This document shows, piece by piece, positions 1 through 6,027 of a stretch of 8,954 nt of DNA. How positions within the stretch are numbered: position 1 is the first letter of the stretch; every line of letters begins with the position of its first letter. The position numbers and the translations under genes are program-made. The notes beneath the pieces are model-generated. The model was given only the letters and a program-made list of their open reading frames with translations, searched no databases and was not told where the DNA came from. Source of the stretch: an uncultured Ruminococcus sp. (GTDB lineage: Bacteria; Bacillota; Clostridia; Oscillospirales; CAG-272); contig CADBRS010000042.1 in the NCBI GenBank assembly GCA_902797125.1, positions 1 to 8,954 of the forward strand, written 5' to 3'.

Positions 1-54
1 AAGAAGACACGGAATTGCATTCCGCATGCATGCTGATCATCTGACTCACCCCAA
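1..54. other. Left-edge remnant, possible gene end or start
   Basis: This short stretch beyond the tatD terminator cannot be assigned. Seen on the plus strand: two frames close with TGA at 34-36 and 42-44, either of which could be the C-terminal end of a convergent gene terminated by the hairpin that follows. Seen on the minus strand: a frame is open from ATG 38-40 (reads MISMHAECNSVSS) to the edge, preceded by a GGGGTG stretch that could act as a weak ribosome site. A perfect inverted repeat, CGGAAT-TGC-ATTCCG, lies at 11-25. The convergent-gene reading is the simpler one, because the terminator has a good U run for plus-strand transcripts, but more upstream sequence is required to decide. 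Confidence 0.25.
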
Positions 55-57
55 CAT

Positions 58-87
58 AAAAGAGGCTCCGGAGAGCCTCTCTTTTTT
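58..87. terminator. Bidirectional intrinsic terminator after tatD
   Basis: An 8-bp perfect GC-rich stem, AGAGGCTC (61-68) with GAGCCTCT (73-80), closes a CGGA loop. It is flanked by AAAA on the left (58-61) and a run of six T on the right (82-87). On the minus strand the transcript leaving tatD, whose stop codon is at 86-88, reads A-run, stem, U-run, so this ends the five-gene operon. The longer T run on the plus strand suggests it also stops a convergent transcript entering from the left edge. Confidence 0.85.
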
Positions 88-922
88 ATGGGATTTTAAA
101 CAGCCTTTTTGCGTTTTCACAAGTCACCTGAGCCATATGCTCATATGACGTGCCGCGCAGCTCAGCCATTTTTTTCACTGTCTCCGCCATCAAAGCGGAA
201 TGATTGATCATTCCCCTGAAAGGGTGAGGAGCCAGATAAGGGCAATCTGTTTCGACGAGCAGTCTGTCTTCCGGAATGGCCGGGATGATCCCTGCGAATT
301 TGACCGCGTTTTTGAAGGTGATCACACCCGTGAAGGATATGTACCATCCTCTCTTGATCAATTCCCTGGCCATTTCCAGGCTGCCGCTGAATGAATGAAA
401 AACGCCGAAACTTTTTGGATGGGACAGGATCATGTCCATACAGTCCCCGTGCGCGTCTCTGTCGTGGACCACAGCCGGAAGCGAGAGTTTTTCGGACAGC
501 GTCAATTGCTTATCGAAATACTCCTTCTCCAGCGTCTTGTTCAGCGGGACGCCCTCGTAACTGTCTCTGTAATAATCCAGCCCGATTTCTCCGATCGCCA
601 CGACTTTGTCTCTGTTGTGAACGGCCATGTCTTCAATGGTCCTGATCGCATCATCGACAGGCATATGGATGCCATGGCAATCCTCGGGATGGATCCCGAC
701 AGATGCATGCATGAAGTCGTAACGGCCCGCCATCTCGAGACAGGCTTCGGACGTTTTGAGATTGGTCCCGATATTGATCACGCCCTCGATCCCTCCATTG
801 CGGAAAGCGGCCAAAATGGCATCCGCACCGCCCGGATATTCTTTTGAAAAGCGTGGATCATAATAATGAGCGTGACTGTCAAAGAGCCCTTTGGCGCGGG
901 ATAATGATTGATCAGAATTCAT
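86..922 (-). CDS. tatD: TatD family metal-dependent deoxyribonuclease
   Basis: A 278-residue cytoplasmic TIM-barrel hydrolase of the TatD family, Mg2+-dependent DNases with 3'-5' exonuclease activity linked to DNA repair and RNA quality control. The metal site is complete: HxH at His17/His19 (FDSHAHYYD), Glu112 in GEIGLDY, His153 in VVHDRDA, His176 in FHSFSG and Asp226 in ETDCPYL. Length is normal for the family (about 255-280). The usual PYLAPxPxRGKxNEP signature reads PYLAPHPFRGMINHS, so the Lys and NEP are replaced, a modest divergence. The ATG at 920-922 lies inside the end of gpsA (11-nt overlap) with AAGG 10 nt upstream, suggesting translational coupling. It is the last gene of the operon. 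metG next to tatD is a common order in Bacillota (metS-yabD in Bacillus subtilis); here gpsA separates them. The exact in vivo substrate is not given by sequence. Confidence 0.93.
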   Translation of the reverse strand: MNSDQSLSRAKGLFDSHAHYYDPRFSKEYPGGADAILAAFRNGGIEGVINIGTNLKTSEACLEMAGRYDFMHASVGIHPEDCHGIHMPVDDAIRTIEDMAVHNRDKVVAIGEIGLDYYRDSYEGVPLNKTLEKEYFDKQLTLSEKLSLPAVVHDRDAHGDCMDMILSHPKSFGVFHSFSGSLEMARELIKRGWYISFTGVITFKNAVKFAGIIPAIPEDRLLVETDCPYLAPHPFRGMINHSALMAETVKKMAELRGTSYEHMAQVTCENAKRLFKIP

Positions 923-1868
923 CCTTCAACGACCTTGTAAACAGTTGACTCAGAACGGACATGCAGTCTGCTCCGTGATAGAGGATCTCGTAAATCCCTT
1001 GGCAAATGGGCAAGTCGACATGGTTCTTTTCAGCTAAAAGCACCAGTGCCTGCACTGTTTCATAGCCTTCCGCCAATTCACCGTAGGGCTCCTTTTTAAT
1101 GAAGGATTCGCCGAATTGACGGTTGTGACTGTATTGCGAAAAAATGGTAGCCTGATAATCTCCCAGATGACAAAGACCATATGCGGAGAGTTCGCTTCCG
1201 CCCTCGGATTTGATGAGACGCGCGATTTCCCGGGTTCCGCGGGACATGAGCGGGCCTTTCAGGGTCGAGAGACCCAGTCCGTCCAGCATGCCTGCGCCGA
1301 TCCCGATGACATTCTTGGCGGCAGCCCCGATCTCGTTTCCGATCAGATCTCTGCCGTAATAGAAGCGGATCAGATTACTTGAAAACGCATCGACCAGTTC
1401 TTTTTTGACATCGTCATGTTCACTGTCTATGACCATGCAGCTGGGGATCCCGGCATAGAAATCCTGAACGTGCCCCGGCCCCAGCCAGACTGCGACCTTG
1501 TTGGATGCGTCCAGGCACTCGGATACAACGACCGAAAGGCGTTTGCCTGTCGTCTTCTCCAGGCCCTTCATGCACAGTACGACCGTTTTGTTTTTCATGC
1601 CATGGTCACACAATTCCTGACAGAGCTGTCTCAAAGACTGGGAACCGATCGCCACAATGATAGTTTTTGCTTTCAAAGCCTCATCCAAAGACGTGGTCAG
1701 GCCGATTGATTCAGGCAGTTCCAGCACATCGTTTTTTCGAGTCTGGATCAGTATTTGCATATGGGCAGATCCGGACCGTCCGTAAAGCGCCACTTCATGT
1801 CCGATCGAATCGAGATACCAGGATATCAGCGTGCCCCATCGACCGCAACCGATGACAGATACTCTCAT
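912..1868 (-). CDS. gpsA: NAD(P)-dependent glycerol-3-phosphate dehydrogenase
   Basis: A 318-residue enzyme that reduces dihydroxyacetone phosphate to sn-glycerol-3-phosphate, the backbone precursor of phospholipids and glycerol-phosphate polymers. Seen: an N-terminal Rossmann motif VIGCGRWG (residues 5-12), Lys101 in CMKGLE, catalytic Lys185 in the helix GAAAKNVIGIGAG, the conserved SRGTREIARL segment, SHNRQFG (247-253) matching the family SxxSRNRxxG region, and AEGYETVQ (266-273) near the C-terminus. Start: the frame stays open 35 codons further into metG, but the Rossmann strand must begin near the N-terminus, so ATG 1866-1868 is chosen. It follows the metG stop by 2 nt (TGA TC ATG). No good Shine-Dalgarno is visible, so translation is probably coupled to metG. 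It is a somewhat divergent member: GPGHVQDF replaces the usual GPSFAxE-type loop and LCHLGDYQAT replaces LAGLGDLxxT. A related dehydrogenase with altered specificity is possible but less likely. Confidence 0.88.
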   Translation of the reverse strand: MRVSVIGCGRWGTLISWYLDSIGHEVALYGRSGSAHMQILIQTRKNDVLELPESIGLTTSLDEALKAKTIIVAIGSQSLRQLCQELCDHGMKNKTVVLCMKGLEKTTGKRLSVVVSECLDASNKVAVWLGPGHVQDFYAGIPSCMVIDSEHDDVKKELVDAFSSNLIRFYYGRDLIGNEIGAAAKNVIGIGAGMLDGLGLSTLKGPLMSRGTREIARLIKSEGGSELSAYGLCHLGDYQATIFSQYSHNRQFGESFIKKEPYGELAEGYETVQALVLLAEKNHVDLPICQGIYEILYHGADCMSVLSQLFTRSLKDEF

Positions 1869-1870
1869 GA

Positions 1871-3880
1871 TCAGCGGACCCGCTCTCCGAGAGGCGTATC
1901 CTCTGCGAGAAATACCACTCTGACCTGCTCTTCTCCGGAGGCCAGAATCATACCGTTGGATTCGATTCCGCAAAGCGTCGCAGGCTTCAGATTGGCCACG
2001 ACGATCAGTTTCTTTCCGATCAGATCTTCAGGCTGATAGAACTTGGCGATGCCGGAAACGACCTGACGCTTCTCATATCCCAGATCCAGCTGCAGGCAAA
2101 GAAGCTTTTTAGCCTTCTCCACTTTCTGGCAATCGATCACTTGGGCCGTTCTCAATTCGACCTTCATAAAGTCGTCGATCCCGATGACGGCGCAGCCTTC
2201 CGGTTTTTCAACGGCGGGCGTCTCCGCCTGCATCGAGGCCTTGCGCTCTTCCTCGAAGGCGGCCAGTTCTTTTTCCTCATCTGCGCGGGCAAACAGAACT
2301 TCACTGTCCTTAACCTGTGTCCCGGGCTGAAGCGAATTGAACATAGACTCATCCGACACGAAATCTCCGTACAGGATATATCCGTGCTCTTTCTGATGCT
2401 CCTGACTCTGTTTCAAAGCCTTTTCCGCATTGAGCATGGTCAGGATCCGATCTGCCGTTTCGGGAAGGAACGGATGCAAAAGAACAGCCGCCCAGTGGAT
2501 GACGGCGAGCAGGTTATAAAGCACCGTGCCCAGCCTGCCCTTCAGGGTTTCGTCCTTTGCCAGGACCCATGGGGTCGTTTCATCGATATATTTGTTCGCC
2601 CTGTTCAGAAGCGTGACGATGGACGCGACTGCGTCGGACACATGATACGTATCCATCGCATCGCAGACTCTATTCGTTGTCTCCAGACACAGATCGACCA
2701 GTTCCCTGTCGATCGGTTCGGAAGCATCCGGGGTCTGGATCACCTTGTCGAAGTACTTTTTCTGCATATCCAGCGTCCGTTTGACCAGGTTGCCTAGATT
2801 GTTGACCAGATCGGTATTGTACCGTCTGACTACGTTCTCAATGGTGACGGAACCGTCAGAAGCATAAGGCATCTCGGCAAGTGCATAATATCTCACACCA
2901 TCTACGCCGAACCGCTCGGCCAGCGCATCCGCATAGATGACGTTGCCTCTGGACTTGGACATCTTGTCTGTTCCGAAATTGAACCAGGGATGGGCAAATA
3001 CTTTTTTGGGCAGAGGAAGATCCAGCGCCATCAGGAAAATCGGCCAGTAAATGGTATGGAACCGCAGGATGTCCTTTCCTATGATATGCACATCTGCAGG
3101 CCAATGATCTTTGAAAAATGCGGACTGCTTTTCATAGGGCTGATCCGGATCATATCCGATCGCCGTGATGTAGTTGGTCAGCGCATCCAGCCAGACATAA
3201 GTCACATGCTTCGGATCAAAGGTCACAGGGATGCCCCATGTAAAAGACGTCCTTGACACGCACAAATCCTGCAATCCTTCTTCTGACAAAAGGAAGTTGT
3301 TCATCATTTCCTTTTTGCGCAGTTCCGGTTCAATGAACTCGGGATGATCGTTGATATAGGCGATCAAGCGGTCCGCATATTTGCTCATCTTAAAGAAATA
3401 TGCTTCTTCCCGCGCTTTGACAACGGGTCTGCCGCAATCCGGGCATTTGCCGTCGACGATCTGGGAATCGGTATAAAAGGCCTCGTCGGGCGTGCAGTAC
3501 CAACCCTCGTAGTAACCCTTGTATATGTCTCCCTGATCGTAAAAGCGCTTAAAGATCTTCTGGACTGCATCCACATGGTTTTGATCCGTCGTGCGGATGA
3601 AATAGTCGTAGCTGGCATTCATTTTGTCCCAGATCGCGCGAATCTGGCCCGAGACGCCATCCACAAAAGTTTGCGGAGTGACCTTGGCCTCGGCTGCCTT
3701 GTTTTCGATTTTCTGTCCATGTTCATCGGTTCCTGTGCAAAGGAACACGTCATAGCCACGGGCTCTTCTGTATCTTGCGACCGCATCGCTCATGATGATT
3801 TCGTATGTGTTCCCGATATGTGGTTTACCGGAAGCATATGCGATCGCCGTTGTCATATAAAAATGATTTCTTTTTTCCAT
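1871..3880 (-). CDS. metG: Methionine--tRNA ligase
   Basis: A 669-residue class I aminoacyl-tRNA synthetase that charges tRNA-Met and initiator tRNA using ATP. Domains in order: catalytic Rossmann fold with the HIGH-like HIGN (21-24) and KMSKS (306-310); a connective insertion with a partial zinc knuckle, Cys129, Asp132, Cys146, Cys149; anticodon-binding helical domain about 350-490; a charged linker about 525-560; and a C-terminal tRNA-binding domain (tRBD, Arc1p-like OB fold) from about 567 (IDDFMKVELRTAQV) to the end. The layout matches the dimeric Gram-positive type (MetS of B. subtilis, about 660 residues). ATG 3878-3880 follows nagA by 5 nt; GAGG at 3889-3892 with an 8-nt spacer overlaps the nagA stop. 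Oddity: the second zinc-ligand position is Asp (CTPDEAF) while the later CPDC pair is kept. No T-box or S-box leader is possible here, because the gene is internal to the operon. Confidence 0.97.
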   Translation of the reverse strand: MEKRNHFYMTTAIAYASGKPHIGNTYEIIMSDAVARYRRARGYDVFLCTGTDEHGQKIENKAAEAKVTPQTFVDGVSGQIRAIWDKMNASYDYFIRTTDQNHVDAVQKIFKRFYDQGDIYKGYYEGWYCTPDEAFYTDSQIVDGKCPDCGRPVVKAREEAYFFKMSKYADRLIAYINDHPEFIEPELRKKEMMNNFLLSEEGLQDLCVSRTSFTWGIPVTFDPKHVTYVWLDALTNYITAIGYDPDQPYEKQSAFFKDHWPADVHIIGKDILRFHTIYWPIFLMALDLPLPKKVFAHPWFNFGTDKMSKSRGNVIYADALAERFGVDGVRYYALAEMPYASDGSVTIENVVRRYNTDLVNNLGNLVKRTLDMQKKYFDKVIQTPDASEPIDRELVDLCLETTNRVCDAMDTYHVSDAVASIVTLLNRANKYIDETTPWVLAKDETLKGRLGTVLYNLLAVIHWAAVLLHPFLPETADRILTMLNAEKALKQSQEHQKEHGYILYGDFVSDESMFNSLQPGTQVKDSEVLFARADEEKELAAFEEERKASMQAETPAVEKPEGCAVIGIDDFMKVELRTAQVIDCQKVEKAKKLLCLQLDLGYEKRQVVSGIAKFYQPEDLIGKKLIVVANLKPATLCGIESNGMILASGEEQVRVVFLAEDTPLGERVR

Positions 3881-3885
3881 ATATC

Positions 3886-5034
3886 CTACCTCGCATTCAT
3901 CAGGCCGGATTCGATTCCTTCCTGATATGTCTTGATGATTTCAAATGTCCGTGTCGATTCGCTCACAAGATCTATATCCGCAAGCAGACCTTCTTTGATC
4001 GAACCGATTTCCTGCTCCAACCCGATCTCCCGGGCCGGTGCGTAGCTGGCGGCCATCCAGGCCTTGCCGAATGAGCATCCCGTCATCGCCATAAAATTGG
4101 ACACGGCGCGGTCCAGCGTGAGTGTACTGCCGGCCAATGCACCGTTCTCTGTTCTGGCTTCACCGTGAGAAAGAAGAACTTTTTCGCCTGCGATCTGATA
4201 GATCCCGTCGGCACACCCGGTGCCTTCCATGGAATCCGTGATCAAGACCGTTTTGTCGCCTTTGAGCCGGTACACCATTCGGATCACTTCGGGAGCGATA
4301 TGCAAACCGTCAGCGATCAGTTCGCAATAAGCATCGCTCAACAGTGCGGCGACCACTGCGCCGCCTGCCCGGTGATGGATCGAAGGCATCGCATTGAACA
4401 GGTGAGTGGCTGCGCTGGCGCCGTTCCGGAATGCCTGCTCTGCCGTCTGATAATCCGCCATCGTGTGTCCCAAAGAGACCGTGGCGCCTTCGGCAAGTGC
4501 GGCTTTCAGAAATTGCTGATCCGGATCCAGTTCCAATGCGGCCGTTACATGTCTGGCACCGTGCACCGAGCGAAGTATACCTTGCAGTTCTTCAGGATCC
4601 AGAGGCCCCAGCAGTTCTTCTGCATGCGCTCCCCTTTTGGCAGGGTTCAAATATCTCCCTTCCAGATGGATCCCCTTCCAAATCGGGGCTTTGGTGCTTT
4701 GGATCGCATTGATCGAAGAGATCCAGGTGTCGACCTCAGCTGAAGCCAGCGTGGCCATGACGGACGTCACGCCGTGGTTCAGATAAAACCGCGACATTCG
4801 CTCGAGCCCGCCTGCAGATGCTCCGATGAAATCAGAGCCTGCACAACCGTGCGTGTGGACATCGACAAGTCCGGGCATGACAAAGAGGCCCTCCGCGTCA
4901 ATCTCATTTTCGTGCGGGTCTGAGATATCGGAAGCCGAAATTTTCAGGATCCGTTTGTCAAACAGAATATTCAGTTTATCAAATCGATCTGTTCGGATAT
5001 CGTAAACCCATCCGTTTTTGAGTAACGTTTTCAC
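3886..5034 (-). CDS. nagA: N-acetylglucosamine-6-phosphate deacetylase
   Basis: A 382-residue amidohydrolase-superfamily enzyme that removes acetate from GlcNAc-6-phosphate to give glucosamine-6-phosphate, feeding cell-wall recycling and amino-sugar use. Seen: metal motif HTH (His60, His62) in GLVDVHTHG, Glu125 in HLEG, His190 in SLGHTMADY, His211 in ATHLFNAM, His245 in ADGLH, and the catalytic Asp267 in ITDSMEGTG. All expected metal and catalytic residues are present. The frame is open for 37 codons further upstream, through the end of the GNAT gene. The GTG at 5032-5034 is chosen because a perfect AAGGAGG (5041-5047) sits 6 nt before it and because the protein then begins KTLLKNGWVYD, as NagA proteins do. 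The canonical HLEGP(F/Y) reads HLEGRY here. There is no nagB or PTS gene beside it, so the glucosamine-6-phosphate deaminase must be elsewhere. Second gene of the operon, 23 nt after the GNAT gene. Confidence 0.94.
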   Translation of the reverse strand: MKTLLKNGWVYDIRTDRFDKLNILFDKRILKISASDISDPHENEIDAEGLFVMPGLVDVHTHGCAGSDFIGASAGGLERMSRFYLNHGVTSVMATLASAEVDTWISSINAIQSTKAPIWKGIHLEGRYLNPAKRGAHAEELLGPLDPEELQGILRSVHGARHVTAALELDPDQQFLKAALAEGATVSLGHTMADYQTAEQAFRNGASAATHLFNAMPSIHHRAGGAVVAALLSDAYCELIADGLHIAPEVIRMVYRLKGDKTVLITDSMEGTGCADGIYQIAGEKVLLSHGEARTENGALAGSTLTLDRAVSNFMAMTGCSFGKAWMAASYAPAREIGLEQEIGSIKEGLLADIDLVSESTRTFEIIKTYQEGIESGLMNAR

Positions 5035-5040
5035 GAAATG

Positions 5041-5047
5041 CCTCCTT
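5041..5047 (-). promoter_or_regulatory. Shine-Dalgarno that fixes the nagA GTG start
   Basis: AAGGAGG read on the minus strand, 6 nt before the GTG at 5032-5034. It lies between the GNAT stop codon (5058-5060) and nagA. It is the strongest ribosome binding site in the operon and rules out the upstream ATG at 5143-5145, which would run antiparallel to this logic by placing 37 non-homologous residues before the NagA fold. Confidence 0.85.
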
Positions 5048-5057
5048 TTCGAAAAAG

Positions 5058-5525
5058 TCAATCCAATTTCTGCTCCAGTATCGTTCTTTGAGGATGCATG
5101 CCCATTTTCTGATAAAAGTCCTTGGCTCGGCTGTTGAATTCCCAAACATTCAACTCGATTCGGTCCAGACCCTGCTCTTTTGCAAAAGACTTCGCTCTTT
5201 CAAATAGTTGCTGTCCGATGCGCCTTCCCCGGCAATTCTCGTGAACGCAAAGATCATGGATGAACAAAACCTTCTGTCCCTTCAAATTGTTCTGTTCCGA
5301 AGTGATTTTTACATCGCAGAAGCAATGCCCCAGCACTTTCCCGTTCTCTTCATAAACGAAGATCGGTGTTTTGGGATTGGCCATGATCTGAGCCAATTCC
5401 TGATCATTGAACTTCCCGCCTTCACCTTTAAACAGATCCGGTCTCCCCACATAATGGATATGCAGGATCTGTTCCAGCAATTCCAGGATGTCGGGTATAT
5501 CTTTTTCACATGCAAATCTGATCAT
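5058..5525 (-). CDS. GNAT family N-acetyltransferase
   Basis: A 155-residue single-domain cytoplasmic acetyltransferase that would move an acetyl group from acetyl-CoA to an amine; the substrate cannot be read from the sequence. Seen: N-terminal strand and helix MIRFACEKDIPDILELLEQI, typical of GNAT proteins; central strands with FVYEENGKVLGHCF (56-69); motif A with LFIHDLCVHENCRGRRIGQQL (strand beta4 and pyrophosphate-binding loop, 87-107); and motif B IELNVWEFNSRAKDFYQKMGM (123-143), where Tyr138 is the usual general-acid position. The R/QxxGxG/A loop reads RGRRIG, with Arg102 in the first Gly position. It is the first gene of the operon: a TATAAT box lies about 29 nt upstream and the ribosome site is weak (AGG, 8 nt before ATG). 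Because it leads into nagA, an amino-sugar or cell-wall-related substrate is thinkable, but the context is too mixed to claim it. Confidence 0.88.
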   Translation of the reverse strand: MIRFACEKDIPDILELLEQILHIHYVGRPDLFKGEGGKFNDQELAQIMANPKTPIFVYEENGKVLGHCFCDVKITSEQNNLKGQKVLFIHDLCVHENCRGRRIGQQLFERAKSFAKEQGLDRIELNVWEFNSRAKDFYQKMGMHPQRTILEQKLD

Positions 5526-5553
5526 AACTAATACCTAGTCTAAAATATATGGT

Positions 5554-5582
5554 ATTATACCACACCCGGAAAGGTCTTTGCA
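5554..5582 (-). promoter_or_regulatory. Promoter of the GNAT-nagA-metG-gpsA-tatD operon
   Basis: Read on the minus strand: a perfect -10 box TATAAT (5554-5559) with an extended TGG directly upstream (TGGTATAAT). A weak -35 candidate, TGCAAA (5577-5582), sits at exactly 17 nt. The expected start is near 5547, giving a leader of only about 22 nt before the ATG at 5523-5525, too short for a riboswitch or T-box. The -10 lies in a small palindrome, GGTATTATACC (5551-5561). Confidence 0.75.
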
Positions 5583-5629
5583 CGATTCTTTCCAAAAATA
5601 CTCGATTGGAACGGAAGTAAACCATTTTT

Positions 5630-5666
5630 GCCCGACATGATCTCGCTGTCCGGGCAGTCATTTTTT
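5630..5666 (+). terminator. Orphan terminator-like hairpin in the divergent spacer
   Basis: GCCCGACA (5630-5637) pairs with TGTCCGGGC (5647-5655) with one bulged C and a 9-nt loop. A six-T run (5661-5666) starts 5 nt after the stem on the plus strand. It lies between the GNAT promoter and the promoter of the small plus-strand gene, so no annotated gene obviously ends here. It may end a short unannotated transcript, insulate the downstream promoter, or be left over from a lost gene. Confidence 0.45.
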
Positions 5667-5679
5667 CGGATTCATTTTC

Positions 5680-5709
5680 TTGACAGCATTGGAGTCGCTA
5701 TGATATAAT
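5680..5709 (+). promoter_or_regulatory. Near-consensus promoter of the small membrane-protein gene
   Basis: Perfect -35 TTGACA (5680-5685), an 18-nt spacer, and perfect -10 TATAAT (5704-5709) preceded by TGA, which forms an extended -10 (TGnTATAAT). Transcription should begin near 5716, about 24 nt before the start codon. This is the best housekeeping-sigma promoter in the window. Confidence 0.9.
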
Positions 5710-5739
5710 CAAATCACCACTTTCAAGGAGGTTCGTCCC

Positions 5740-5973
5740 ATGAACGACAACAACAAACTCGTGCGCTTCCTGCTCACATTCTTCCTCGGCTGGATCGGAT
5801 GCTTGATCATCAACTTCACCAGTCTGAAACCGGAAGGCTTCAGAGCACGGACTCTGGCTTATTTGTTCCTTGGTATCATCACCTTCGGGATCTACGATCT
5901 GGTCGCTTCCATCTGCAACTTCATCTTCGATCCTTCCAAGGATAGAAACATCGGCTACAAGAAAGAAGCTTAA
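5740..5973 (+). CDS. Small two-helix membrane protein, TM2-like
   Basis: A 77-residue hydrophobic protein of unassigned function. Seen: two predicted transmembrane helices, about residues 8-26 (FLLTFFLGWIGCLIINF) and 39-62 (LAYLFLGIITFGIYDLVASI), joined by a basic loop KPEGFRARTL, and a charged tail DPSKDRNIGYKKEA. The two-helix hairpin with a glycine-rich first helix resembles small TM2-domain or superinfection-immunity-type proteins in shape only; I do not recognise a specific family. The start is certain: a perfect AAGGAGG (5725-5731) stands 8 nt before ATG. Expression signals are very strong: a near-consensus promoter, its own terminator, and marked codon bias (all 9 Phe are TTC, all 9 Ile ATC and all 6 Asn AAC), unlike the longer gene to its right, which often uses TTT. 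It is monocistronic and convergent with the ClC gene. It probably acts in the cytoplasmic membrane. Confidence 0.85.
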   Translation: MNDNNKLVRFLLTFFLGWIGCLIINFTSLKPEGFRARTLAYLFLGIITFGIYDLVASICNFIFDPSKDRNIGYKKEA

Positions 5974-5980
5974 TCCGATT

Positions 5981-6016
5981 AAAAAACAGCCCCAGATGAA
6001 CGGGGGCTGTTTTTTT
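5981..6016. terminator. Bidirectional terminator between convergent genes
   Basis: An 8-bp stem ACAGCCCC (5986-5993) with GGGGCTGT (6003-6010), flanked by six A on the left (5981-5986) and seven T on the right (6010-6016). It lies 7 nt after the stop of the small membrane-protein gene and 11 nt from the stop of the ClC gene on the other strand, so it serves both convergent transcripts. Confidence 0.92.
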
Positions 6017-6027
6017 GTTGGATCCTG

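Noticed and set aside
1..54. Possible tRNA with anticodon arm CGGA-ATTGCAT-TCCG
   Set aside because: A stem and seven-base loop with TGC at its centre can be drawn, but no T-arm (GGTTCRANNCC) or acceptor stem follows, and position 32 and the variable loop do not fit.
1869..1973. N-terminal extension of gpsA to ATG 1973
   Set aside because: It would overlap metG by over 100 nt and put 35 unrelated Arg-rich residues before the Rossmann strand.
2141..2797. Plus-strand open frame of 218 codons inside metG
   Set aside because: It lies wholly antisense to a clear methionyl-tRNA synthetase with intact motifs, has no ribosome site and no recognisable protein features. The same applies to the antisense frames at 3344-3925, 4165-4743 and 395-847.
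5035..5145. N-terminal extension of nagA to ATG 5145
   Set aside because: It overlaps the GNAT coding region, has no homology to NagA, and a perfect Shine-Dalgarno marks the GTG at 5034.
5526..5560. T-box or SAM riboswitch controlling the metG operon
   Set aside because: The leader from the predicted start to the GNAT ATG is only about 22 nt, and no T-box or S-box consensus is present anywhere in the spacer.
5637..5709. Small plus-strand frame of 23 codons starting at ATG 5637
   Set aside because: It begins inside the hairpin, has no Shine-Dalgarno and runs through the -35 and -10 of the downstream promoter.
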